Assembly (NCBI GenBank): GCA_003290165.1
Contig: QNQO01000819.1
Span: 62,001-126,000 of the forward strand
Reading direction: 5' to 3'
DNA length: 64,000 bases
From: Berberis thunbergii
Taxonomy: Eukaryota; Streptophyta; Magnoliopsida; Ranunculales; Berberidaceae
Shown here one piece after another: positions 12,319 to 22,319 of this stretch (position 1 is its first letter; every line of letters starts with the position of its first letter). The notes beneath the pieces were generated by a model. It did no database searches and was not told the DNA's origin. It saw nothing but the letters and a program-made list of their open reading frames with translations. Position numbers and translations under genes: made by a program.

Positions 12319-12702
12319 TGTCACATTTACAAAAGAATTGAAGGAATGAAAAATAAAGGCGCCAAACTGAAAGAGATCAAATACAAAGGCGCCAAGAATC
12401 AAAATCAGTTTAAATTTGAAATAGGGGCAAATTAGTAAAAATACCTCTCAGGTTGTTATAAACTCACATATGCCAAACACGTGTAATGATCCAATTGGTT
12501 TCATTTGAAATTTTGTTGTAAACACTGTAGTTAAATAGAACAGAGGAGATGAAGAGAAGCAGAGAAGAAAGTTGTAAGCAAAGGGCCAGATCTGTAGATC
12601 AGACTGAGCAGTAGGATTTGTAATTCCTCTTTTTCGTATTCAATAGAGCTTACTCTTTCATTTGTTCTTTTTTTTTCTCAAATCCAAGTCACAACTGTGA
12701 CA
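12319..12702 (+). repeat. 3' LTR of the Ty3/gypsy element
   Basis: Counterpart of 5920-6301, preceded by the purine-rich tract gaaggggatgg (about 12305-12315) that primes plus-strand synthesis. It is followed directly by the target duplication caggc. Confidence 0.95.
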
Positions 12703-12797
12703 CAGGCAACTTGCGGTGTATGGAAGGGAGACGATGCATAGGCTCTTTGCTTCGAATGTTCTCATTTCGGGGATGAATGGCCTTGGTGTTGAAATTG

Positions 12798-13280
12798 GTG
12801 AGTAGTAAATTGAATGCTCTGTGTTATGAAAATAATTTCTTAATTTGAACATATTCAAATGCCATATTTATATTTAAGTTTGTGTTTGGTCCTGGTGATC
12901 TTTATCATTTCTATTAGATAATTTATTTTTTTTAAGAGGCAAGGTCTGCATCACTCATTTGATTGCTATATATGACATTTTGAATCTAGGCAAGTTGTAT
13001 TCATTATTTATTGTTTTTAATTATTAGTGAGACTCACAATCATAGGAAGTTCAAAATTTTCCAAGAACATGTAGATAACTCTTACGTATAGTGGGAATTT
13101 GATGTTTTATCTGTATAGTTTAGAAGTGGAATTGGTTGTTGCATGAGGTCGGTTATGGTATATACTTATTCAACTAAGGCCGTCTTTGACTGCAAAGAAA
13201 AAATTTTATAATTTCCCAAAAAAATTTCTTTGCCCTCGCTAGAGAATAAAAATCTTAATGTTTGGTTGCACCATAGCAAA
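12798..13280. other. Intron-like remnant inside the UBA1 pseudogene; no coding sequence
   Basis: AT-rich sequence follows the exon 1 donor at 12798. In intact plant UBA1 genes the exons for the first adenylation domain would lie here; none is recognisable before about 13290. The deletion or an undetected replacement has removed roughly 250-300 codons. Confidence 0.5.
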
Positions 13281-15438
13281 TTTCCTTTAGGAGGAGTTTG
13301 AGAGAGGATCCTGGTGACTTTCTTCTTAGTGACTTCTCCAAGTTTGATCGTCCTGCCTTTTTTTGCACTTGGCATTTCAAGTTTTAGATAAGTTTATTTG
13401 TGAGGTTGGTCGCTTCCCAGTATCTGGGTCAGAAGAGGATGCTGAGAAGCTGATTTTGTTGGCCACTATAATCAACAAGGGCTTAGGCGATGGGAAAGTT
13501 GAGATAGCTAACAAGAAGCTTCTGCAGCATTTTGCATTTGGTGCCAGAGCTATCCTAAATCCTATGGCTGCCATGTTTGGTGGCATTGTAGGGCAGGAGG
13601 TTTTGAAGGCATGCTCTGAAAAGTTTCATCCTTTTTTTCAGGTCAATAGTTAAATAGTGTAGTTTCTTAATGAACCTTAAATCTTTATTAGTTGTTCGCC
13701 TTTGGGACCTGTTGGTAGTGGGATTTATCTTGACTCCATCGAGTCCCTTCCTACTTATCCATTGGATCCCAATGATTTGAAACCACAAAATAGCCAGGGT
13801 ATGACGCACATATTTCAGTTTTTGGATCTAAGCTCCAAAAGAAATTGGAGAAGTCCAAAGTATTTATTGTAGGATCAGGGGCCCTTGGCTGTGAATTCTT
13901 GAAGAATTTAGCCCTTATGGGAGGGAGTATGTTGTAGTAATCAAGGGAAGCTGACCATTACAGACGATGGCATCATAGAGAAGAGTAACTTCAGCAGGCA
14001 GTTTCTCTTCCGGGATTGGAACATTGGGCAAGCTAAATCCACTGTTGTTGCTTCAGTTGCCACGTCGATCAATCCAAACCTTCACATCGAAGCTCTGCAA
14101 AACCGTGCAAACCTTGAAAGTGAACATGTTTTTAATGATGAATTCTAGGAGAACTTGGATACAGTCATCAATGCTTTGGATAATGTCAATGCTAGGAAAT
14201 ACATAGACCAGAGATGCTTGTATTTCCAGAAGCCTCAAATGATCCACCTGATAAGCAAGCACCAATGTGCACCCTTCATTCATTTCCTCATTACATTGAT
14301 CATTGTCGACTTGGGCTCGCTCTGAATTTGATGGTTTGCTTGAGAAGACACCAGTTGAAGTAAATGCATGTTTATATAATCCGAGTGAATATGCCACTGC
14401 TATGAAAAATGTTGGTGATGCTCAGGCAAAAGATAATTTGGAGCATGTTGTCGAGTGCCTTGACCAAGAAAAATGTGAAACATTCGAAGACTACATTTCT
14501 TGGGCTCGTTCAAAGTAAAATACCTACTTAATCTGGTTCCCCTTTCCTTAGGTCATCATATAGAATATTTCACATCTTTGTAACTGATATTTTCCTTTGA
14601 TTGAAACCAGGTTTGAGGACTACTTTGCAAATCGCGTGAAGCAATTGACTTTTACTTTCCCGGAGGATTCTATGACTAGTTCAAGGGCTCCTTTTTGGTC
14701 AGCTCCTAAGCGATTCCCTCACCCACTTGAGTTCTCAACTGAAGACCCTGGTCACCTTAATTTCATTAGGGCAGCATTGATATTGCAAGCTGAGACATTT
14801 GGAATTCCAATAGTTGATTGGGTTGAGGATTCCCAGAAGTTGGTTGATGCCACCAAGAAAGTGAATCTACCGGGTTTCAAACCTAAAGAAGGAGTCAAGA
14901 TTGTTGTAGATGAGAAAGCCCCAAGCCCGCCACTAGATTTGCTGGGAGAATAATTCCTGCTATTGCAACAACCACAGCAATGGCGACTAGTCTCGTTTGC
15001 CTGGAACTCTACAAGGTGCTAGATGGAGGTCATAAAGTGGAAGATTATCATAACACCTTTGCTAATCTGGTACTTCCACTTTTCTCCATGGCTGAGCCAG
15101 TTCCCCCTAAAGTATTGAAACGTAGGGACATGACTTGGACAACATGGGATAGATGTGTTCTAAAGGGCAACCCAACATTGAGGGATCTGCTGAAATGGCT
15201 GGAGGACATGGGTCTGAATGCATATAGCGTCTTATGTGGGACAAGCTTGCTCTACATGTTTCCTCAGCACAAGGAGAGGATGGACCAGAGGGTGGTGGAT
15301 CTTGCCAAGGAAGTTGCTAAGGTCGAGGTGCCACCTTATACGAGGCACATAGATGTTATGGCATTTGAAGACAATGATATAGACAATTCCTGCTATCAGT
15401 GTTTAAAGATGAGATGGGAGTGTGCTGGTGTAGCTTAA

Positions 15439-16047
15439 TCTATGGAGGATGTGTTTCATTGGTTAAAACTCAGTTATTTGGCCGATATTCAAGAACTGAT
15501 CAGGGGACAGACTTCCGTAGAAGTTTTATCACTTGGTAGATGTGAATGCTTGCCATTCTGTTGATTATTTATTTATTATTTTTTCTTTTGGTCGAAACTC
15601 AAGAAGACTTGTTGCTCTAAGGTCAAGCTGATAAGGCACCTTCCTTGTTAGTTAGCATTCATGAAGGTGATCTTGATGAGAATACCAACTTAATCTACAG
15701 TTGTTGTGTCTCATCTATTAAAATTATGTTATGTGTAATTCTACGCTACCTTATTCAGGATTTTTTTACATTTTTTACCATTCTCTTTAAAATACAACCA
15801 CAAGTACCATTCATAGAAAGGAAAAAAAAAACTCCAAAACGACAAATGAACTTAGAATTTTGATTCCTAGTTATCTGCATAAAATGTGTCAATGTATTTT
15901 TCTTTTTTTATTTTGATATGATTCGTTGCTGCTTCTTGGTTAGCATTCGTGAAGGTGATGATGGCCACTCGTGAGGGACCAGCTTAAACTCGCAGGCTCT
16001 CTTCCGAATATTTTGGTGTAATATGTCATGTAATATCAACTAACTCA
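15439..16047. other. No gene seen; decayed 3' flank of the UBA1 pseudogene
   Basis: AT-rich sequence with no open coding region. Two similar short pieces (gttagcattc(a/g)tgaaggtgat at about 15652 and 15940) suggest a local duplication. Confidence 0.4.
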
Positions 16048-16118
16048 GCACCAGTGGTCTAGTGGTAGAATAGTACCCTGCCACGGTACAGACCCGGGTT
16101 CGATTCCCGGCTGGTGCA
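16048..16118 (+). tRNA. tRNA-Gly (GCC)
   Basis: The 71-nt sequence folds as a standard cloverleaf: acceptor GCACCAG paired with CTGGTGC, discriminator A, D arm with tagtggta, anticodon loop reading GCC, and T arm ggttcgatt. Box A and box B promoters are intact. It matches the conserved plant nuclear tRNA-Gly. Confidence 0.97.
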
Positions 16119-16191
16119 ATCTCTGTGTCTTTTTACTTCATTTTATTTTATTTATGTAGTTTAAACAATCTGCTTGATATCCAAGCATCTA

Positions 16192-16265
16192 GCTTTCATA
16201 GCTCAGTTGGTTAGAGCACCCGTTTAGTAAGCGGGAGGTCATGAGTTCAACTCTCATTGAAAGCA
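16192..16265 (+). tRNA. tRNA-Thr (AGT)
   Basis: The 74-nt sequence has acceptor GCTTTCA paired with TGAAAGC, discriminator A, box A tagctcagttgg, anticodon stem cccgt/gcggg around loop ttAGTaa, and T arm gttcaact. It lies 73 bp downstream of the tRNA-Gly gene, same strand. Confidence 0.95.
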
Positions 16266-16311
16266 TTATTATTCCTAATTTATTTTTTTTATTTTTGGAC
16301 AGCTTTATAAC

Positions 16312-16495
16312 GAGTAATTCTACAGGGCCTGGGTCCCCCAGCCTGTTTGCTGCCTGGGTGGGGTAAAAAGACATTTTTGCCCCCCTTCTTTAAACACATT
16401 CTCTAAAAAGGTAGTTAAAAAGGGGGGGCAAAAATGTCTTTTTGCCCCACCCAGGCAACAACCTCGCTGGTTGACCCAGGCCAGCTAGAATTTCG
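16312..16495. mobile_element. Foldback MITE, 184 bp, 10-bp target duplication
   Basis: Arms of about 75 bp pair as an inverted repeat (left gcctgggtggggtaaaaaga against right tctttttgccccacccaggc). Flanks carry the exact direct repeat gctttataac (16302-16311 and 16496-16505). Termini are gagtaattctac and, reverse-complemented, cgaaattctagc. A 9-10-bp duplication with long inverted arms points to a Mutator-like non-autonomous element. No ORF. Confidence 0.88.
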
Positions 16496-17000
16496 GCTTT
16501 ATAACATATTCAACATATCACACTCTTAAATATCGAGCTTAGGAATACCAACATTACAATCTTAAACAGAATGATTAGAAAAACCTTTTTTTTGCATAAC
16601 ATTTCTCTAATTAAGTTGCAACAAATAAATACACATTAGCAACACTATAAGATTAAAAATGAAATTATTTACATTAAAGTCTACCGCTAAATTGATACCC
16701 ATTGACCATTGGCCATTGCATAATAGAATGATAACGACCACCCCACAAAAGGGAGATTGTGGCATGTCAACAACCATCTAATTATTGGCTTTCATGATAT
16801 GCTCTCTTTGGGTGAAAAGATGAGGCATAAAAAAACCAACATTGCATGTGGGTGACAAGTTTTATAATTATCAGGGCAGAACAGAGGAGAAAAAACCTCC
16901 ACAACTTTTAACTGTGCTTCCCCCCACACTCTAGTCTTATCTCTCTCTTAATCATATAAAGCTTTTCAGAACCTACTTTATCAGCCTTTCAGTATCCAAA

Positions 17001-17179
17001 GAGTGATTCTACACAGCGAAGAAATTGGCGAGGGAAGTGAGGTGGCGGAGGTGAGAGCCGTTCATTTCGCTTGGAATGTGTGCGCAAAAAGTCAATGCAT
17101 ACATCTCGAGCGAGATGAACGACTCCCACCTCTGCCACCTCACTTCCCTCGCTCATTTCGTCGACACTTAGAATTTCTG
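17001..17179. mobile_element. Foldback MITE, 179 bp, 9-bp target duplication
   Basis: Arms 17021-17073 and 17107-17159 (53 bp each, about 8 mismatches) pair around a 33-bp loop. The inverted repeat extends weakly to termini gagtgattctac and cagaaattctaa. Flanking direct repeats gtatccaaa (16992-17000) and ttatccaaa (17180-17188) match at 8 of 9 positions. The termini share attcta with the elements at 16312, 58487 and 60287. A transcript would form a long hairpin; no ORF. Confidence 0.85.
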
Positions 17180-17189
17180 TTATCCAAAA

Positions 17190-18580
17190 TTGCTTTAGGA
17201 CAATTGCAAATGTATCAGTCTAAGTCCTTTTATGTTTTTCTGTTTCCGAGCATAAATACATTTAAATCAGCGCTAATTCTAGGGGGCGAGGGTTATCTCG
17301 AGGGGGATCGCCCTAGAAGGGTTCTTAATTCAGATAAGGAATTTTACTGATGAGACATCAATCAGTCATTCAATCACTACTGTAGTCAAGCAGACCTAAG
17401 CACATTCCGACTCAACTTAGTCACTATTCAGCTCGTAAGTTAGGTGTTCAAGTCCAGATTACGCGGACCTAATATGATGTGAATCTTGGAGCTTGGCCTA
17501 GAACAATAAGACTCAAACGCAAATCTCTGAGATGTCACGAGTCTTGGATCCACTTGCACAACTCTCGACCCAATCAAGTGTCGGATTCTAAACAGAGCCA
17601 AGTGTCGAATGAAACTTAGTCATAAACAGGTAAGATCTCGTGCAAAATCTTCTCCCTTCATCACGCCTTGATAGTAGAGTCAATGAATGAGCAAAACATT
17701 CGCTATATAAAGTGAACAAAATGGATGAGAATTGAGAAAGGTGCGCACTTATAATCTAATTTATTACTCAGTCACCTAACTTTAGCATTAGAGTGTCTTC
17801 AACCGCCACAATGATAGCTCATTGGTTCAAAAATTGACAAGAACAAATCTAAACGCATCCCTCCCTATTTCTTGGAGTCGTGGACTTCAGGCGGTTTAGC
17901 TCACATTTTTCCCTCTACAAATACTTAAATAGTGTGGTTGTTACCTATCAAAGTTTATAGATGGACGCTATTTATAATTATGATACATAAGTCTAAAGAT
18001 CCCTAAACTTTACAGCAATTATTTGACAACTCTGCCAGATTTCATCTTCAATCCTAGTCAAATTTCTTTACCAAAAGAGTATAGAATCGACATAAGAGAC
18101 AAGTTTGATTTCATAATTAACTGATATGCAAAATAATTATAACAACATCCCTGTTTAACCAAGCAAGCCATGGTACAAGCTAAATAATGCATCGCACATT
18201 TTAATCTGTCAAAGTACTATGGGACCTCGACGCTCGATCTATTAGCTACCGATCGCCTTTGTTACAGTTCTTGATGGTGCATTAGCATTAGCAAAATCCT
18301 TTGCTTCTTATTTTATTTTTTTATTCTTTTAACGGCTTAACCCCTCTCATTTCAGATGATGCCGACAGGATTTAAATCCTAAACTTGTGATACCATCCGC
18401 CATAAGATACTGTTAAACTGGTGCCACATTGTTAAATACTTCTTGTTTATTGAAAATCTTAGCTACTATATAAAGGTTTATACAAATTAAGTTGATTTAA
18501 AGATGATAATTAGAATGGTATTTATTTGACCAAGTCATCAAATTACTATTTGCTAATCAAAGAAAGCCTCCCTAATTTCA
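17190..18580. other. No gene seen; intergenic, with one SINE-like scrap
   Basis: AT-rich intergenic sequence without coding signal. A degenerate tRNA-derived SINE scrap lies at 18339-18420. A short inverted piece ctagggggcgag/tcgccctagaa at 17278-17322 resembles the nearby MITE theme but has no target duplication. Confidence 0.5.
18339..18420 (-). repeat. tRNA-derived SINE fragment, copy 1
   Basis: On the minus strand it carries a degenerate box B region (ggatttaaatcctgtcgg) flanked by tatcacaagttta and ending with gagaggggtt. It aligns with copies at 20879-20960 and 41829-41908, which preserve the same order. Confidence 0.55.
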
Positions 18581-18681
18581 CTAAAATCACCCTTCCTTAA
18601 CAGACTCTTTACCTTCTCTCTTTCTCTCCCTCCTCTGTTTTTCGTTCATCTTCTTCTCTTCTGTGCATTGTTGGTGTTCTC

Positions 18682-19446
18682 ATGTGGTCAACATGGGGAA
18701 GAACAACGAGTCGGTTACATTCGAATTCCCCGAACTTCTCTTGTTCAAGCTTCAAAGACATTCAAACCATCTGCAAAGAAGAAGAAGATCAACAACACCA
18801 ATCACAATCAAGAGGAGGATCGCAACAACATCAACAACAACAATTCCACAACATGAAAAAACCTTCTATCTTCCACCGGGTGAGGATCTCCACATCTGTT
18901 CTTCGTAATTGGAATAATCTCACACGTTCAACCTCCCATTCAAAACTCGGAACAAAACCAGAACCCATAATTCAAGGAGCAGAGAAGAGAATTGTGGTAT
19001 ACTCAACCAGTCTGCGTGTGGTTCGAAGGACGTTCGAAGCTTGCAAGACTGTTCAATCCATTTTAAACGGATTTCGAATAAAGGTAGACGAAAGGGATCT
19101 TTCCATGGACGTGGGGTTCTTGAGAGAGGTGCAGGGGATACTGGGGCAAACCAAGGAGGAGATTTCGACATCTCTACCGAAGGTTTTTGTCGGGGGAAGG
19201 TACATTGGTGGAGCAGAGGAGATCAGACAACTTCATGAAACAGGGGAATTGAAGAAACTTGTTGAAGGTTGGCCTACAATTGAGCCAGGTGTTTGTGAAG
19301 GTTGCGGTGGGTATCGATTCGTATGTTGTGATCAATGTGATGGAAGCCGGAAATGTTACATGGAGAAAGGCGGGTTTCGAATATGTTCGAATTGCAATGA
19401 GAATGGCTTGATCAAATGCTCTCTTTGTACTATGTCACCTCCATGA
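18682..19446 (+). CDS. Glutaredoxin-like protein with C-terminal CxxC zinc-binding region (At5g39865 type)
   Basis: Single-exon gene, 254 aa, TGA at 19444-19446. Start 18682 (MWSTWGRTT) is chosen because the following SNSPNFSCSSFKDIQ is a conserved N-terminal motif in this plant family. A polar Gln/Ser-rich linker covers residues 35-95. A glutaredoxin fold spans about 103-193 (RIVVYSTSLRVVRRTFEAC, SLPKVFVGGRYIGGAEE). The usual CPYC active site is replaced by TSLR at 109-112, so classical thiol-disulfide exchange is unlikely. The C-terminus has four CxxC pairs (205/208, 216/219, 235/238, 246/249), a DnaJ-like zinc-binding arrangement. The cellular role of the family is poorly defined. A pyrimidine-rich leader (18600-18660) precedes the start. 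Confidence 0.9.
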   Translation: MWSTWGRTTSRLHSNSPNFSCSSFKDIQTICKEEEDQQHQSQSRGGSQQHQQQQFHNMKKPSIFHRVRISTSVLRNWNNLTRSTSHSKLGTKPEPIIQGAEKRIVVYSTSLRVVRRTFEACKTVQSILNGFRIKVDERDLSMDVGFLREVQGILGQTKEEISTSLPKVFVGGRYIGGAEEIRQLHETGELKKLVEGWPTIEPGVCEGCGGYRFVCCDQCDGSRKCYMEKGGFRICSNCNENGLIKCSLCTMSPP

Positions 19447-19671
19447 AATGAAAAACAGAGCATAGAAGATCAAGAAGAGAGATTTCTTTCTTTCTTCTGG
19501 GTTTATTTTTTTGTTTGTAGAGGTTGTCCTTTGTAAGTAAGGGGATTTTCTAATTAGATTTGCCATTTTGAGATTTTCTTTACAACTTAGGGGAAGGGAA
19601 ATGCAATGGGAAATTAGTTTTAGAACCTTTAGTTAAATTGCAAAACTTCTCTAAAAACTTAAGCCGTATAA

Positions 19672-19721
19672 GAGCTTTGCTAGGGGTCGAGGGAGGGAGC
19701 GCTCGACCCCCTAGAATTTTC
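19672..19721. repeat. 50-bp inverted repeat related to the foldback MITEs
   Basis: It begins gagctttgctaggggtcgag and ends, reverse-complemented, gaaaattctagggggtcgag. These are the same two termini as the MITE at 60287-60476 (start gaaaaattctaggggtcgag; end gtagcaaagctc). No flanking 9-bp repeat is visible, so this is a collapsed or eroded copy. Confidence 0.6.
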
Positions 19722-21120
19722 ACTAGCATATATCTAGGTCGTGGAGTAGACTTCTAGTCTCGATACTCTCCCTCAATGCAATGATTGGAAAATACTTCTT
19801 TCGACCTTTTTGATGCCATGTTCAACTTAAGCTGATAGAAAAGGCATATGTAGCATATGTCAAAGTCGGGGTCTATGAAACGAGTGGAGCGGACTTCTAG
19901 TTTCAATACCATTAACATGGAAGAATATCCCCACGAAACATTTGATGAAAGGAAAAGTTGTAGAAATTTACATAAGTTTTGACATAAATGATTTGCGGAA
20001 GAGTTTTTGTTGTTTGATTCTAGCATTGTATTTTATTTATTCGATCACAAAATTTTGTTTATGTTATGCAGATTCAAATGCTATATCTAAACTAGCTAGT
20101 TTTTCCTGAAGCTTGAACTGCAAAAATAGATGGACTGCAAATTATTAGCAAGAATTTCGAGTAAGGTGATAGAGGCATATGAGTTATCCAAAGTTGTGTC
20201 TTTGTTACAAAACTTAAGTAATGTTTACTGTGTTTTGTTTTTGTTCATCTTTCCAACCCAGATCGCTGGCTAACAGAACTCTTGTACACCAACTCAAATT
20301 CGGCTTTGAGAATGAAAAACAAATCCAGTTATTACTGTAAGTTTGATCAAATCAGATTGAGCTTAGCAATGACCTCAAGTATGGGGCAAAACCAATCAGG
20401 TAGGGCTGCAAGTAGGTTGAAAGATTTGCCTGAACCAACCCAATATCTAGACACTTGCACATGTCTTGCCCAACCCAACTTTCGATTAGAAACCATGTTA
20501 ACCATGACCAACACAACCTTAACTCTAGGTTACACCAAATGCTTGTAGGTTTTCGAGTTCATCAACTTGGTTTATCAGGTTGGTCATCTGAATCATTTGT
20601 CATTACCAACACAAGGCTTCTTTGTACTACAGGCTTTACCCATGACTAAATTAAACCAAGTTATGCTTTTCCAATCTGCCCAAATCTCAGAGTTCACATT
20701 GGTTATATAGGTTCAACCTGCCCAAATTCGAGTCCAAGATGAGAAGGGAAAATATTTAGATTTGAGCATCATAATCTTTTTAGCTCGTAACAGGAAATCT
20801 TCCGCCCCGATTCTTGAATAGGATATATCCATGACTTTGAGAGAAAAAACATGAAAATGAATGACAAATTTTTTTTTAAACCCCTCTCACTGCAAATGCC
20901 GCCGGCAGGGTTCAAACCTTGGACTTGTGATTTCATCTGCCACAAGTCTGAGCTATCCTCTTCTATTGATTGCACAAAAAAACCTGAAACATAAGTCCAC
21001 CAATAAAGATGAGATACCAAAAATATCTAATGATTATCCCTTAGTGGATAATTAATGATAATGCCAAACAAAAACAAAAACAAAGATCCCAAACTCTGTT
21101 TTTCAGCCCAGGAAGGCAGG
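19722..21120. other. No gene seen; intergenic with repeat scraps
   Basis: No coding region is supported. 20395-20740 has repeated cccaacccaa/aaccaaccc-type short motifs like the subterminal regions of Ac-like hAT elements, but no termini are visible. A SINE fragment lies at 20879-20960. Confidence 0.4.
20879..20960 (-). repeat. tRNA-derived SINE fragment, copy 2
   Basis: Minus strand: gatagctcagacttgtggca, then a good box B (ggtttgaaccctgccgg), then ggcatttgcagtgagagggg. It is the best preserved of the three copies and shows the tRNA-like head most clearly. Confidence 0.65.
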
Positions 21121-22235
21121 GAACAAACATAACACTAGTCTTCATTAACATTTAGTCAGATACCAGTCCATTTGACTTCCCACTTTGAGGGAGACTGATT
21201 TTGTAAATACAACAGTACTGATAGCCATCGACACTCGGCATGCCACCATTCATTATCACATCGAGATAGGTTTCCATTGGATCTCTATGCACAAGTTCGC
21301 ACCATGAACATATACATATCTCAATGCAATATATGCAGGGTGGATTGTTAGTAGAAATCTTCACCTTTTGTTTTATTGAATTGGTAGAGTCCTTCACACT
21401 TCAACTCCAAAATGTTTATTTAAATGAGTTCCCAGAAAGACAAACTCCATACATTGAACAAAATCTAAAATTCAGGATTTCATGGTAACAAATTTTGTTC
21501 CATTTGCCCAACTTGATTGTGTGGTAAATAATAATAATAATAATAAATAAATAAATAAAAAACAATATCAGATGTGCAATTTTATCAGATGAGAATTTTT
21601 TGCCAAAATGGATTTAATTTTGATTTTACATATTATTTGCTAAAAATTACTCATTCGCCAGTCAATTGTATAGTGTTTGAATGATATAGAACATTTTTTG
21701 GCTCCGAAGAAATCTGTACACACACTTGTACATAAACTCGTATACTCAATGTCGCACTTACACATCAACGCGTACACTCAGTAACATCAGACTGTGATGG
21801 GTTAAGGTTGAAGACAGTGTTCTTCGCCCACCTTTTGCTTGCAATTTTCTACTTCCTGTCTAAAACATGTCGGTGTTTTGGGTCATAATCATTGATTTTA
21901 GGTGGTATAAAGTATAAACAATACAGTATTTGATTGTGGGGGAGTTATTTAACTTCCATGCTTATATTTTCTTTGGTATAAAAGCTAGTTTTTTACTATA
22001 CAAGTCCTTGTCTAAATTTATTCAACTCCAGGTGATTATGCTGACAAAGACAAGAAAGATTATCTAATGGACATATAGATTAGGAGAGAAAGTTTATGTT
22101 AACATTCATCCAAAAGAAAATGCCAAGACAGAAGAAGACTCAACTGGGAACTATGGTGAGAGAAGGAATGAAGCAAGACCATAAGAAAAATAAGGTACTC
22201 TTCCTTATCTATTTCGTGCCTACCACATGTTTATG

Positions 22236-22243
22236 TATAAATA
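22236..22243 (+). promoter_or_regulatory. TATA box of GRAS gene 1
   Basis: tataaata, in the shared context gtataaatacccatct, lies 84 bp upstream of the chosen ATG. The same motif precedes genes 2 and 3 at a similar distance, which supports it as the core promoter. Confidence 0.75.
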
Positions 22244-22319
22244 CCCATCTCCCATGTTTTCAGGTCCCCAAACAAGTCTTCCTCTTAGACACTCCCCCTT
22301 CTCCTTCTGCATAGAAAAA

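Larger units (their letters stand above)
5920..12702 (+). mobile_element. Full-length but defective Ty3/gypsy chromovirus-type LTR retrotransposon
   Basis: Two LTRs of 382 and 384 bp bound the element, which is flanked by the 5-bp duplication caggc (5915-5919 and 12703-12707). A tRNA-iMet-type primer site (6304-6316) and a purine tract (about 12305-12318) are present. Order is gag, zinc knuckle, protease, RT, RNase H, integrase, i.e. Ty3/gypsy. Short LTRs, the iMet primer site and a chromodomain-like C-terminus (WEDWMHIQATF near 12235) suggest the Reina-type chromovirus group; that placement is inference. The LTRs differ at about 15 sites by eye (roughly 4 percent), indicating a fairly young insertion. 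A TRIM array splits gag, and the polyprotein has several stops and frameshifts, so it is not autonomous. Confidence 0.93.
5676..15438 (+). pseudogene. UBA1-like ubiquitin-activating enzyme E1 pseudogene
   Basis: E1 enzymes adenylate ubiquitin and carry it on a catalytic cysteine to E2 proteins. Recognisable pieces are the N-terminus from ATG 5676 (MIPRKRA, then DIDEDLHSR); [10 protein letters not shown] to GLGVEI at 12704-12797, ending at a good donor (gtgagt); DPGDFLLSDFSKFDRP near 13310; ALNPMAAMFGG-type sequence to 13640; the ThiF-like core [17 protein letters not shown] near 13880; the catalytic-cysteine block, Cys codon at 14268-14270; the WARSEF and [12 protein letters not shown] blocks; and the C-terminal region to 15438. 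Disruptions are a 6.8-kb retrotransposon in exon 1; absence of most of the first adenylation half between 12797 and 13290; frameshifts near 13362, 13935, 14309 and 14945; a TAG near 14148; and loss of about 25 codons before the catalytic cysteine and of some 70-80 codons near 14930. It cannot encode a working E1. Confidence 0.92.

Noticed and set aside
16189..16374. ORF overlapping the tRNA-Thr gene on the minus strand
   Set aside because: Shadow of the tRNA and the following MITE.
17270..17325. Possible fifth foldback MITE (ctagggggcgag with tcgccctagaa)
   Set aside because: The short inverted piece lacks a flanking 9-bp repeat and full terminal motifs.
20395..20740. Possible additional hAT element with cccaaccc-type repeats
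   Set aside because: No terminal inverted repeats or 8-bp duplications could be located.
22227..22319. Upstream in-frame ATG extending GRAS gene 1 by 31 codons
   Set aside because: It precedes the TATA box position and is absent from the two sister genes, which start MQSQSQ at the equivalent of 22320.
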